NCBI GenBank assembly: GCA_900553305.1
Contig: USDI01000006.1
Coordinates: 1 to 26,789, forward strand
Length of the DNA: 26,789 nt
Source: an uncultured Lachnospiraceae bacterium
Lineage (GTDB): Bacteria > Bacillota > Clostridia > Lachnospirales > Lachnospiraceae
Reading direction: 5' to 3'
The notes under the pieces are model-generated. The model ran no database searches and had not been told where the DNA came from. It saw only the letters and a list, made by a program, of their open reading frames with translations. Below are positions 8,734 through 15,884 of the stretch, piece after piece. Each line of letters opens with the position of its first letter. The stretch's first letter is position 1. Both the position numbers and the translations under genes were made by a program.

Positions 8734-9384
8734 TTATTCATCTGCATTGTCTTTCATAGCAGGCCTCTCTGCCGGTACATCGTTGTTCCTTCCAGGCGCA
8801 CTAAACGGTACATCATCATTTTCCTCACGGATTCCGCCAATCAAGATTCGAATCATCTCCTGCAGGGCATCCTCGTAGGAAATTCCATTCCGGATCAGCA
8901 CATCACTTGCAAAAAACTGTTGAATCGTGCTTTCCAGCATCGTCTTTAAAACCGGTATGGAAATCTTCCGGATCTTTCCCTCCTGTATTCCCTGCTCCAG
9001 CAACGAAATGGTGGCATCCCAGTCCGTTTCCAGATACTTCGCCGTTCTCTGATAGACATGCGGATATTTTTCCTTCAGCTGATAAAGATTACTCAACCCG
9101 ATATTCTGATATTTCTCCGGCAGAACGACCATGATCCTCTCAATCTTCGTTAAGACATCCATGGATTCGTCCTGCAAAATGGCCTTTTCACTTTTCTTAA
9201 TATCCTGAAAACAGTAGTCCGCCAGTGCAAGCAGCATCTCTTCCTTGCTTTCATAGATCGTATAAATCGTCTTCTTGCTCATACCAAGGTTCTTCGCCAC
9301 ATCATTCATGGTGAATTTCAAGCCCCGCTGTGCAAACTCTTCAATTGCCGCATTCAGGATCTTTTCCTGTATTTCCGTAACCAT
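8734..9384 (-). CDS. TetR family transcriptional regulator of the galactoside operon
   Basis: A 216-residue TetR-type regulator. The N-terminal helix-turn-helix (about 24-46) reads FTMNDVAKNLGMSKKTIYTI, followed by YESKEEML, typical of the family. The helical C-terminal part would bind a ligand. The last ~25 residues are polar and likely disordered. Start ATG at 9382-9384 has AGAAGGAG before it. It is the first gene of the operon, so it would also control its own expression, most simply as a repressor acting at the twin dyads at 9514-9590. Ligand unknown; a galactoside or breakdown product is inference. Confidence 0.88.
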   Translation of the reverse strand: MVTEIQEKILNAAIEEFAQRGLKFTMNDVAKNLGMSKKTIYTIYESKEEMLLALADYCFQDIKKSEKAILQDESMDVLTKIERIMVVLPEKYQNIGLSNLYQLKEKYPHVYQRTAKYLETDWDATISLLEQGIQEGKIRKISIPVLKTMLESTIQQFFASDVLIRNGISYEDALQEMIRILIGGIREENDDVPFSAPGRNNDVPAERPAMKDNADE

Positions 9385-9388
9385 CGGT

Positions 9389-9484
9389 CTCTCCTTCTGA
9401 ATTTCGTTTTCTTATAAATCTGCTTTTTATTATTTCGCTTTCCTGTAAATTCTCTTTCTTATAGATTATCTTTCTTAATAGATT
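9389..9484 (-). repeat. six contiguous degenerate 15-17-bp tandem repeats in the leader of the TetR gene
   Basis: Read on the minus strand, six adjoining units share an A/T-rich head (AATCTAT, AATTTAC, ATTTAT and similar) and a purine tail (AAGAAAGA, AGGAAAGC and similar). Boundaries are 9468-9484, 9452-9467, 9436-9451, 9420-9435, 9405-9419 and 9389-9404. The last unit contains the real ribosome site AGAAGGAG. The array would be transcribed as the 5' leader of the operon. Similarity is clear for the first three units and looser for the rest. Confidence 0.5.
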
Positions 9485-9513
9485 CTCTTTCCTGACTCTT
9501 CCTTTTCTTCTTT

Positions 9514-9590
9514 GTGGAAACTCGTTTTTCAATTTGGGTTTCCATGAATTTGAAAAAAGTGGAAACCAGTTTTCTTCTTTCGGTTTCCAC
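9514..9590. promoter_or_regulatory. twin 32-bp dyad operators for the TetR-GH2-symporter-GH36 operon
   Basis: Two 32-bp copies start 45 bp apart, at 9514-9545 and 9559-9590. Each is an inverted repeat with arms GTGGAAAC and GGTTTCCA(C/T). The right-hand copy has perfect 9-bp arms (9559-9567 and 9582-9590). The interiors also resemble each other (GTTTT and CTTT blocks). The predicted transcription start falls in the right-hand copy. Best explained as operators for the adjacent TetR protein, although the 14-nt centre is long for one TetR dimer. Around these sites, the 9385-9735 gap also holds the leader repeats, the promoter, and after the CobW stop a weak hairpin (AGCC/GGCT) that I do not call as a terminator. 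Confidence 0.6.
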
Positions 9591-9594
9591 TTTC

Positions 9595-9623
9595 ATCCTA
9601 TCACAGAGCATCCCATGACACAA
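9595..9623 (-). promoter_or_regulatory. possible sigma-A promoter of the galactoside operon
   Basis: Minus strand TTGTGT (9618-9623), a 17-nt spacer and TAGGAT (9595-9600). Both hexamers are imperfect, but the spacing is ideal and the start point would fall within the first dyad operator, as expected for repression. Confidence 0.45.
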
Positions 9624-9735
9624 TTCACAAAATACTCAAATATTCTTTTCTATCTTTGTACATTTGTCACAATTCAAAGTCACTTTCATACAGAATAGCA
9701 ATTTTTTATATCAAACTAGCCACATAAGTAACGGC

Positions 9736-10695
9736 TCAGTAGCTCTTCACATCAACCTCACCAAACAGGATTTTCTTAATCGCTCCTTCGTTCAGGTTCT
9801 CCCCGATCGCAATGATCACTTCCTGCCCTGTCGGGATCGGCTGAAAGTCGAAGGCATCCTTTGACGCATTGAGCTGATACCAAGCCCCTGTCTCATCCTT
9901 CAAAAAGCCCTTCACGCGGAAGATCTTTCCACACTCCGGATTCTGCAGGATCTGCTTTACCTTATCGGGAAGCGTCTCTTTCGTAACCGGCGCATTCATA
10001 AAATACAGGGAATCAAATTCCAGATGATTTTCCAGATCCATTTTGCGATAGCTGGAAGAAACATATCCGCATCCGGACAATTCCTGTAACTGCGCATCCG
10101 TCAGAGCCTCCATATTACCGGCTATGATCTCATCTTCTGTGAGCTTCCGGCTGCACTGGATATTCTCCATAGCCTGCTGCAAATGCCGGATCGTTCCTTC
10201 GATCTGCTCCTTCGTTGCCAGATCCGCATGACTTAACACGATTTTCCCTGCGCTTGCCGCCTCCGATGCCAGAATAAAATCTGCCTCCTGTGACAGCTTC
10301 TTTTCCAGCTTGGCATCGACAATGGCAATCACATTCTTTACCTCGTACCACTGATCGAGCGGTTCTTCGTGAAGTGCATCGAAAAATTCATCCACATCAT
10401 AAATTCCGGACGGCTCTACCAGCACCCGGTCATACCCGGACATGCCCATCGCAATCAGCTTCGTTTTAAACCGTCTTCTGTGACAGTCGCTGTCACATCC
10501 GCCGGAAACCATTTCCAGATCACACTGGTCTCCTAATAATTCCTGCAAAAGAAGCATATCCACATTGACTGCGCCGAAATCATTCTCCAGAATTCCGATC
10601 TTCAGTCCCTGTTTCATCAGGTACTGCGCATATGCTTTGATGAATGTTGTTTTACCGGATCCCAGAAAACCGGTAATTAAATCAATCTGTACCAT
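9736..10695 (-). CDS. CobW/G3E family GTPase with an atypical metal motif
   Basis: A 319-residue G3E P-loop GTPase of the CobW/YjiA (COG0523) group, thought to deliver metals to client proteins. Walker A is GFLGSGKT (9-16) and the switch/Walker B region is DRVLVEPSGI (89-98). The C-terminal CobW_C domain occupies about 210-319. Two key motifs depart from the family norm. The usual GCxCC metal site reads GGCDSDCH (65-72), keeping Cys67 and adding Cys71. The NKxD guanine motif reads SHAD (155-158). The ATG at 10693-10695 has AGAGGTGTCC upstream. It follows the DNA glycosylase gene after 100 bp carrying a 21-bp direct repeat. The metal and client are unknown. Confidence 0.88.
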   Translation of the reverse strand: MVQIDLITGFLGSGKTTFIKAYAQYLMKQGLKIGILENDFGAVNVDMLLLQELLGDQCDLEMVSGGCDSDCHRRRFKTKLIAMGMSGYDRVLVEPSGIYDVDEFFDALHEEPLDQWYEVKNVIAIVDAKLEKKLSQEADFILASEAASAGKIVLSHADLATKEQIEGTIRHLQQAMENIQCSRKLTEDEIIAGNMEALTDAQLQELSGCGYVSSSYRKMDLENHLEFDSLYFMNAPVTKETLPDKVKQILQNPECGKIFRVKGFLKDETGAWYQLNASKDAFDFQPIPTGQEVIIAIGENLNEGAIKKILFGEVDVKSY

Positions 10696-10714
10696 AGGAC
10701 ACCTCTTTCCATGC

Positions 10715-10761
10715 TATATTCAAGCTCTCTTATATATTCATATATTCGAACCCTCTTATAT
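10715..10761 (-). repeat. 21-bp direct repeat upstream of the CobW-type gene
   Basis: On the minus strand ATATAAGAG(G/A)G(T/C)T(C/T)GAATATA occurs at 10741-10761 and 10715-10735, with 18 of 21 bases identical and a 26-bp period. It sits 20-66 bp before the CobW start. It could be a regulator site or simply AT-rich repetition. Confidence 0.45.
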
Positions 10762-10795
10762 CTCTTATTGCTGTTTTGCCGTCACCACGTCTCTA

Positions 10796-11314
10796 TCAAT
10801 AATCCTGCAATGCCTCCGACCAGATTGCAATCAGCTTTTCCAGTCCGAATGCTGCATTGGCCGGGCTTGTGGAAGGCAGCACCTCCGCCGTCATTCCCAG
10901 TGTTTTCTGCTGATATTTCTCAAAATATTTTCCCGACGTCCTGCCATTACAGTAAATATGCTGAATCTTCGACTGTTCCACTATCGTACGAAGGTCGGTC
11001 GGCACCACATTCTTAATGCTGCTGTCACTCGATCCGATAATGTCGCAGCTGTAAATTGTATCCCACAAGGCAACATGATGAACTGACAGCAGTGTTTTCT
11101 TTTCTTCAATCGTGGTTGGTACGCTCTCATGAAGCACTGCACTGATCACCTTCCAGAACCGGTTCTGCGGATGCCCGTAAAAGAACATCTGCTCTCTGGA
11201 TTTGACCGATGGAAGACTCCCCAGAATCAGGATCTTTGAATCGGCATCATATAATGGTGGAAACGGATGGGTAATATGCTCGTATTTTTCTTCCTTTAAA
11301 GTCTTCTTATTCAA
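10796..11314 (-). CDS. DNA-deoxyinosine (hypoxanthine-DNA) glycosylase, UDG superfamily
   Basis: A 172-residue protein of the uracil-DNA-glycosylase superfamily, family 6, which excises hypoxanthine arising from adenine deamination. Motifs are KILILGSLPS (27-36), FYGHPQNRFWKVI (45-57) and the C-terminal LPSTSPANA (146-154). The length is normal for the group. The start is a TTG at 11312-11314 behind AGAGGAAATTCC. The 113-bp gap to the TtcA-like gene has no convincing terminator, so it may be read from the 13128-13156 promoter. It is unrelated in function to its neighbours as far as I can see. Confidence 0.85.
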   Translation of the reverse strand: MNKKTLKEEKYEHITHPFPPLYDADSKILILGSLPSVKSREQMFFYGHPQNRFWKVISAVLHESVPTTIEEKKTLLSVHHVALWDTIYSCDIIGSSDSSIKNVVPTDLRTIVEQSKIQHIYCNGRTSGKYFEKYQQKTLGMTAEVLPSTSPANAAFGLEKLIAIWSEALQDY

Positions 11315-11427
11315 CGGAATTTCCTCTGTTTTTGTTAACCAAATTGTATTTTTGATAGCATACTTACACTTTAAACTTCATTTGTCTTTGAAGTAGGCTC
11401 CCAAACAACTTTATTGTCTGATCTATC

Positions 11428-12558
11428 CTATCTTTCGTCATAAGTATCTAAGAAATGATGCCGCACTCCTTTTTCCTTATAAGCAATGACGGTATCAATA
11501 TGCACATTTTCCACACTTCGGAAAATACACTTCTCCACATCCGGATTGTTTTCCTTTAATTTGCGGATCAGCTCTTTCGTTTCCTGACGCTTGGAGTGAT
11601 TCTGCCCGTTGTTGCAGGTCGTACAGGTATCCGTAAACTTGCAGGCGCACTGAATAAAATGAAGTCCGTTATAATCACGCCATGCCTTGATATCATCCTC
11701 ACGAATATAGTACAGCGGACGGATCAGCTCCATTCCTTCAAAGTTCGTGCTGTGGAGCTTCGGCATCATCGACTGGATCTGGGCGCCGTACAGCATTCCC
11801 ATTAAGATCGTCTCAATCACATCATCATAATGATGTCCCAGTGCGATTTTGTTGCATCCCAGTTCCCTTGCAAACGCATAAAGATTTCCGCGGCGCATTC
11901 TTGCGCACAAATAGCAGGGGGACTTCTCCACCGTATATACCGAATCAAAAATGTCACTTTCAAAAATCGTAATCGGAATCTGAAGCGCTCTGGCATTGTC
12001 CTCAATTACCTGACGGTTTTCCTTATTATAGCCCGGATCCATCACCAGATACTTTACTTCAAAATCCACCTTGCTGTATTTCTTCAATTCCTGAAACAGC
12101 TTTGCCATCAGCATGGAATCCTTGCCACCGGACATACAGACCGCCACCCGGTCACCATCCTTAACCAGTTCATAATCCTTTAATGCCTTGATAAACGGAC
12201 TCATCAGGGAAGTACGGAACTTCTTTTGCAGACTGTGTTCCACCTTCCTGCAAAGCTCGTCCTCCTGCTGGTTCTGCATGTCATAGCGCAGCCATCCCAG
12301 ATACCCTTCCTGCAGACTGTAAGCTTCATAGCCCTGATCGCACAAAGCCTGTGCCAGATCCACACTGATAATTCCCCGGGCACAATACAGAATGATCTTC
12401 TTTGACTTATCCTCGGGCGGATTCGATACAATCTCCTGCGCATCGGCCCAGACCGATCCCGGAATCAGTCCATAGTTCCGGTCATATTCGTTCCGGATGT
12501 CGATAATCAGAAGCTCCTCCGGGTTCATTTCCATAAGTTCTTTTGCTGTTATTTCCAT
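11428..12558 (-). CDS. rhodanese-TtcA fusion, tRNA 2-thiocytidine synthetase-like
   Basis: A 376-residue two-domain protein. Residues 1-95 form a rhodanese domain (LLIIDIRNEYDRNYGLIPG) with active-site Cys59 in YCARG. Residues 110-376 form a PP-loop ATP-pyrophosphatase with SGGKDS (143-148), CYLC (Cys215/Cys218) and GHHYDDVIETILM, closest to TtcA, which thiolates cytidine 32 of tRNA using an iron-sulfur cluster. A further cysteine group CAC...CTTC (304-315) is present. The fusion suggests that the rhodanese hands sulfur directly to the thiolase domain. I start at the ATG at 12556-12558 (AGGAAG upstream). A TTG 21 bases upstream, at 12577-12579, nearly abuts the previous stop and is an alternative. 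Nucleotide target is inference from TtcA. Confidence 0.85.
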   Translation of the reverse strand: MEITAKELMEMNPEELLIIDIRNEYDRNYGLIPGSVWADAQEIVSNPPEDKSKKIILYCARGIISVDLAQALCDQGYEAYSLQEGYLGWLRYDMQNQQEDELCRKVEHSLQKKFRTSLMSPFIKALKDYELVKDGDRVAVCMSGGKDSMLMAKLFQELKKYSKVDFEVKYLVMDPGYNKENRQVIEDNARALQIPITIFESDIFDSVYTVEKSPCYLCARMRRGNLYAFARELGCNKIALGHHYDDVIETILMGMLYGAQIQSMMPKLHSTNFEGMELIRPLYYIREDDIKAWRDYNGLHFIQCACKFTDTCTTCNNGQNHSKRQETKELIRKLKENNPDVEKCIFRSVENVHIDTVIAYKEKGVRHHFLDTYDER

Positions 12559-12580
12559 TGCTGTTTCTTCCTGTTCCAAT

Positions 12581-13087
12581 CTATATTCCTGTAACTGAAT
12601 CGTAACTGTTTCTTACGGCTTCTTCCTCTTTCCGGTTCTGCGACAGCGTACCGATCGTAATTCCTAAAAATACGATGGCAAGCAGCATCATCGGCGCCAC
12701 CACATAGCCATGCAGCGAATCCAGTATGGTGATTCCCGTAAGATACTTTACGCCTTTCATTCCCATATAGCGGTTCATGACAATCGCACCGACTCTCGCT
12801 CCCGCATTAACCAACAGATTTAAAACCAACGCCACAATGCTCATGACAAAGCCGGTTCTTTTGGAAGCGCACATCAAAACGATGCAGCTTACCAGATAAA
12901 GCAGAAATATCAGAATCGTTGACCAGAGATTCACGGTATGAACCACCGGCTCATCCAACTGGATTCCTGCACTAAACAGCGGGAAAAATTTTTCCTGATT
13001 GCTATGAAGCAGGATTTCCAAAACAACTCCTAAAAATGTGAATGCGGTTGCAATTACCATTAAAATCTTTGAAGTCCGTGTAACCAT
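12581..13087 (-). CDS. four-helix membrane protein of unknown function
   Basis: A 168-residue protein I do not recognise. It has four hydrophobic segments at about 8-27, 54-74, 79-102 and 127-147, with a short polar C-terminal tail. No catalytic motif is visible. The start ATG has AAAGGGAGGTAG before it and a good promoter at 13128-13156. The next gene, the rhodanese-TtcA fusion, begins 22 bp after its stop, so the two are cotranscribed. Confidence 0.8.
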   Translation of the reverse strand: MVTRTSKILMVIATAFTFLGVVLEILLHSNQEKFFPLFSAGIQLDEPVVHTVNLWSTILIFLLYLVSCIVLMCASKRTGFVMSIVALVLNLLVNAGARVGAIVMNRYMGMKGVKYLTGITILDSLHGYVVAPMMLLAIVFLGITIGTLSQNRKEEEAVRNSYDSVTGI

Positions 13088-13127
13088 AACTACCTCCCTT
13101 TAGATTGTCTCTTTTTCTCTGTGGCTC

Positions 13128-13156
13128 ATTATACAATAAATAAATGAAAAAGTCAC
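13128..13156 (-). promoter_or_regulatory. sigma-A promoter for the membrane protein-TtcA unit
   Basis: Minus strand GTGACT (13151-13156), a 17-nt T-rich spacer, then a consensus TATAAT (13128-13133), about 40 bp before the ATG at 13087. Confidence 0.65.
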
Positions 13157-13170
13157 CGTTTCCTCTTTCA
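13138..13170 (-). terminator. weak terminator candidate after the BlaR1-type gene
   Basis: Minus strand TGAAAGAG (from the stop codon) pairs with CTTTTTCA (13145-13152) over 8 bp with a 10-nt loop, followed by TTTATTTATT. The stem is AT-rich and the structure overlaps the next promoter, so termination would be leaky. Confidence 0.3.
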
Positions 13171-15234
13171 TACCTTTTCAAAAATTACCTGTCCGTTTTG
13201 CCAATAGCCTACAACTCCATGATTCACACTGAATCCCAACTGCACCGCCTTTTCCACGCCGGTGAAAGTCTTACTTCTCTCATATCCTCCTTCCCATGAA
13301 ATCTTAATTAACGTGCACTTCATTTCCTCTTCCACAAAACCATAAAGAAATTCCTCATCATAGGTTCCATAATTTACACTTTCCTGATCATGTGCCCCGG
13401 CTTCATAAAGTAATTCTGCAGTCTCTCCGTTCCAGCTCTGCAAATAAATATTTTCTGCTAGATCCTTATATACCACTCCACGGTTACTTAACAGCACATC
13501 ACTTTGTGTATCTGTAATTTCTTTAACCCGGTTTCCCGTATCCGTATCGTAAATAAAAATCCGGTTCTGTGCCGGATCCCGGCATACCAGCTTATGATAT
13601 TGGAACATTGCATTGGTATACCCAACAGGAAGCATTGCGACATCCTCTTTCGAATAACCGCACCTTTCTAATATCTGATATACCAACTGCTGATCTTCCG
13701 GTACTTTTCCGACATGGTCCCCATTTTGCGTATATTCTTCACAGGAATCTGCAAGCTCAATATAAATTTTCTCTTCACAGGCATAAATATTACGACATGT
13801 CCACAATTCTTCGGACCATGCTGCAAGCTGTTCTTCCTGCAAATTTTCAATCGACATCCGTATCAATCCTGTAAGACTCTCCTTTTCGACCGGATATCGG
13901 ATATAATACAGGAAATCTCCATCAAAATTTCCAAGCTTCACATTTCCTTCTGCCAGTTTCTCTACCTTGGCAGTCTCTTCTGAAACCCGCTTCAATCCTT
14001 CTGCGTCCGGGAAATAAAAATATCCATCTGCCCATTTCACCACATTATATGTAGAATCCACCTGATCGCTGCCATCTCCATTCTGTACCTTCAGCTTTTC
14101 ATCCTCTTTTTCCCGGTTTTCCTCCTCTGAGTTTAGAGCTCCCGGTATCACCTCATTCATGCTATCGCCCTGCCTGTCATCCGGAACACTTTTTACTTCC
14201 GAAATATTCTGAGATACTGTTTTTCTGTCCGTAAACGTACATCCGGCCAGACAAAGCAAAATGAATAGAACCAATACTGACACTATTCCACTGATCTTTT
14301 TCTGACTGGAAATCATTCCGATTCTTTCCTTCAGCCGCTTCGCGCCGCCACTCATGGACGTGGTAATGGTAAGGTCCACTGCCTTGTGATTTTGTCTTCC
14401 CGCCAGCGCAAGCAGTGTATAGCCATACTCCTTACGCTGTGCCTCCTCCTGCAGCATTTGCAGTACCGCTTCATCACAGGCAAGCTCACAATCCTGCTTC
14501 ATGTACCTGACCGCAGCCCAGACAAATGGATTATAAAAATACAACACCAGACAAAGATTTCTCAACAACACCCATAACAGATCCCTATTCCGGTAATGAC
14601 AATATTCATGCAGAACCATATAGGAAAGCTTCTTTTCATCCCGAACCATCCTAGCATCTACATAAATCCGCTTTCCAGCCAAAAACGGCGAAGACAGCTC
14701 CTTTAGCACATAAATTTGCAGACCGGTATGCGGATCTCTTTTATAAAAGGTTCGTTCTCTCCGGCAATATCTGTAAAACCGCAGATTGGACAAAAGCATT
14801 CCCAATCCCAGCAGTAGCGATCCACCCCAGCGGATCGCACTTCCATAAGTATGAATCCAATGATGCAGAAAAGGGAGGGGTGATTGCATTGTAGTATCCG
14901 TTTCCGTACGTTCCCCCTGCAATGGCACCTGCATTTCTTCCCTGACTTGTCCCATAAGAGCAGTGTCCTGTGCTTCCGAATCTGCCTTGACCGGTGCACT
15001 GCCGGTAATATCGGTGTTTATGCTCGTTCCGTTCTGCTCCCGGAATATTATGCTTTCCGAAAACAGATTATCAATACTGAATCTGCTTTGTACCGGGATA
15101 AATGGCTGAACCATGAACAACAGTACTGCCACAATCCATATTCCATACTGCATTCTTCTGCTGATGCGTCCCCATGCTGCCTTTCGGAGAAGCAGAATTC
15201 CCGTCACTACAATTCCCCATTTTACAATTTCCAA
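13168..15234 (-). CDS. M56/BlaR1-type membrane metalloprotease with non-penicillin-binding sensor domain
   Basis: A 688-residue signal-transducing membrane protease. Hydrophobic segments lie at about 5-18, 30-48, 134-150, 220-243 and 315-332. The zinc protease motif VLHEYCHYRNRD has His209, Glu210 and His213, with Glu250 in DCELACDE as likely third ligand. The helix at 315-332 ends in LAGC. After a Glu/Asn-rich linker, residues ~390-688 are external and contain repeated YFYF-, FLYYIR- and IYIEL-like strands, resembling the DUF5050/beta-propeller type. No SxxK or KTG penicillin-binding motif was found. Start TTG at 15232-15234, two bases after the BlaI stop, with AAGGGGGAATAACA as ribosome site. 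It should sense an unknown envelope signal and trigger BlaI inactivation. Confidence 0.85.
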   Translation of the reverse strand: MEIVKWGIVVTGILLLRKAAWGRISRRMQYGIWIVAVLLFMVQPFIPVQSRFSIDNLFSESIIFREQNGTSINTDITGSAPVKADSEAQDTALMGQVREEMQVPLQGERTETDTTMQSPLPFLHHWIHTYGSAIRWGGSLLLGLGMLLSNLRFYRYCRRERTFYKRDPHTGLQIYVLKELSSPFLAGKRIYVDARMVRDEKKLSYMVLHEYCHYRNRDLLWVLLRNLCLVLYFYNPFVWAAVRYMKQDCELACDEAVLQMLQEEAQRKEYGYTLLALAGRQNHKAVDLTITTSMSGGAKRLKERIGMISSQKKISGIVSVLVLFILLCLAGCTFTDRKTVSQNISEVKSVPDDRQGDSMNEVIPGALNSEEENREKEDEKLKVQNGDGSDQVDSTYNVVKWADGYFYFPDAEGLKRVSEETAKVEKLAEGNVKLGNFDGDFLYYIRYPVEKESLTGLIRMSIENLQEEQLAAWSEELWTCRNIYACEEKIYIELADSCEEYTQNGDHVGKVPEDQQLVYQILERCGYSKEDVAMLPVGYTNAMFQYHKLVCRDPAQNRIFIYDTDTGNRVKEITDTQSDVLLSNRGVVYKDLAENIYLQSWNGETAELLYEAGAHDQESVNYGTYDEEFLYGFVEEEMKCTLIKISWEGGYERSKTFTGVEKAVQLGFSVNHGVVGYWQNGQVIFEKV

Positions 15235-15236
15235 TG

Positions 15237-15605
15237 TTATTCCCCCTTGCGTTTTTCCAATATACGGATCAGTTCATCAATGTCCTCATCCGTAAGTTTC
15301 TCCTGCTCTAACATGGTTGTCACCATCAGTCCCCGGTTGCCCCTGAATACCCGGTTTAAAAAATTCTGCTCTTCCTGAATCACCGCTTCTTTCCGGTCCA
15401 GGTCGGTATAATATAATTTTGCCTTTTCTCCCTCTACATAATGAATGATTTTCTTGCTCTCCATTCTTTTCAGGTACGTCATAACCGTATGCTTGGTCCA
15501 TCCCGTTTCTTCCTGCAACTCTTTCGTAATCTGCATCATAGTCTTTGGTTGTTCTTCCCACAGCACATTCATAATTTTCCATTCTGCATCGGATATTTTA
15601 ATCAT
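15237..15605 (-). CDS. BlaI/MecI/CopY family repressor
   Basis: A 122-residue winged-helix repressor. It opens with ISDAEWKIMNVLWEE. The recognition region contains TVMTYLKRMESKKII, and the dimerisation tail ends in DEDIDELIRILEKRKGE; all are typical. The ATG at 15603-15605 has AGAGGAAGAGGAATA upstream; a longer frame to 15698 would run over the promoter and is rejected. It is cotranscribed with the M56 protease, which in the BlaR1/MecR1 paradigm relieves repression by cleavage. Two operators flank its own promoter, so the pair should be autoregulated. Confidence 0.92.
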   Translation of the reverse strand: MIKISDAEWKIMNVLWEEQPKTMMQITKELQEETGWTKHTVMTYLKRMESKKIIHYVEGEKAKLYYTDLDRKEAVIQEEQNFLNRVFRGNRGLMVTTMLEQEKLTDEDIDELIRILEKRKGE

Positions 15606-15677
15606 TATTCCTCTTCCTCTCTGAGCCATTCTGTGATTGTAACTGTGAAGGTACGAAATCCTTACCTTCCATTTATA

Positions 15678-15695
15678 GGTAGACATCTGTATACC
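15678..15695. promoter_or_regulatory. BlaI-type operator 1 (downstream site)
   Basis: Palindrome GGTAGACA-TC-TGTATACC, one mismatch between 8-bp arms. It covers the predicted transcript start of the blaI-type operon. The ACA-N2-TGT core matches BlaI/MecI sites. Confidence 0.7.
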
Positions 15696-15698
15696 CAT

Positions 15699-15727
15699 AA
15701 AATAGCATATAGGTAGACAGTTGTCAA
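15699..15727 (-). promoter_or_regulatory. sigma-A promoter of the BlaI-BlaR1-type operon
   Basis: Minus strand TTGACA (15722-15727), a 17-nt spacer ending in TGC, then TATTTT (15699-15704). The -35 is perfect and the -10 is extended (TGn). The -35 lies inside operator 2. Confidence 0.75.
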
Positions 15728-15729
15728 CC
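15712..15729. promoter_or_regulatory. BlaI-type operator 2 (upstream site, over the -35)
   Basis: Palindrome GGTAGACA-GT-TGTCAACC with one mismatch between 8-bp arms. Its centre is 34 bp from operator 1, about three helical turns. A looser GTACA...TGTAC pair lies further upstream (about 15750-15775) but is not called. Confidence 0.7.
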
Positions 15730-15812
15730 TTCTATTTTTGTACACTTAGTTTTTAATATATGTACCACCACCGCATTACAGTAAATACAAATCTTCGTAC
15801 CTGTTCCATATA

Positions 15813-15869
15813 TAAAACAAAAGCCAGAAAACGATTATGCTTCTTTTGCACTCTCGCTTTCTGACTTTT
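15813..15869 (-). terminator. strong rho-independent terminator of the five-gene ene-reductase operon
   Basis: Minus strand arm 15854-15869 (AAAAGTCAGAAAGCGA) pairs with 15819-15834 (TCGTTTTCTGGCTTTT) over 16 bp with two G-U pairs and a 19-nt loop. It is followed by GTTTTATA. It lies just after the esterase stop. Confidence 0.8.
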
Positions 15870-15884
15870 CCCTCGTCTCTACTC

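Noticed and set aside
9700..9735. Hairpin AGCC/GGCT after the CobW gene as a terminator
   Set aside because: Only about 7 bp with a bulge and a poor T run; too weak to call.
13168..15605. Beta-lactam resistance locus
   Set aside because: BlaI/BlaR1-like pair only; sensor lacks penicillin-binding motifs and no beta-lactamase or PBP gene is beside it.
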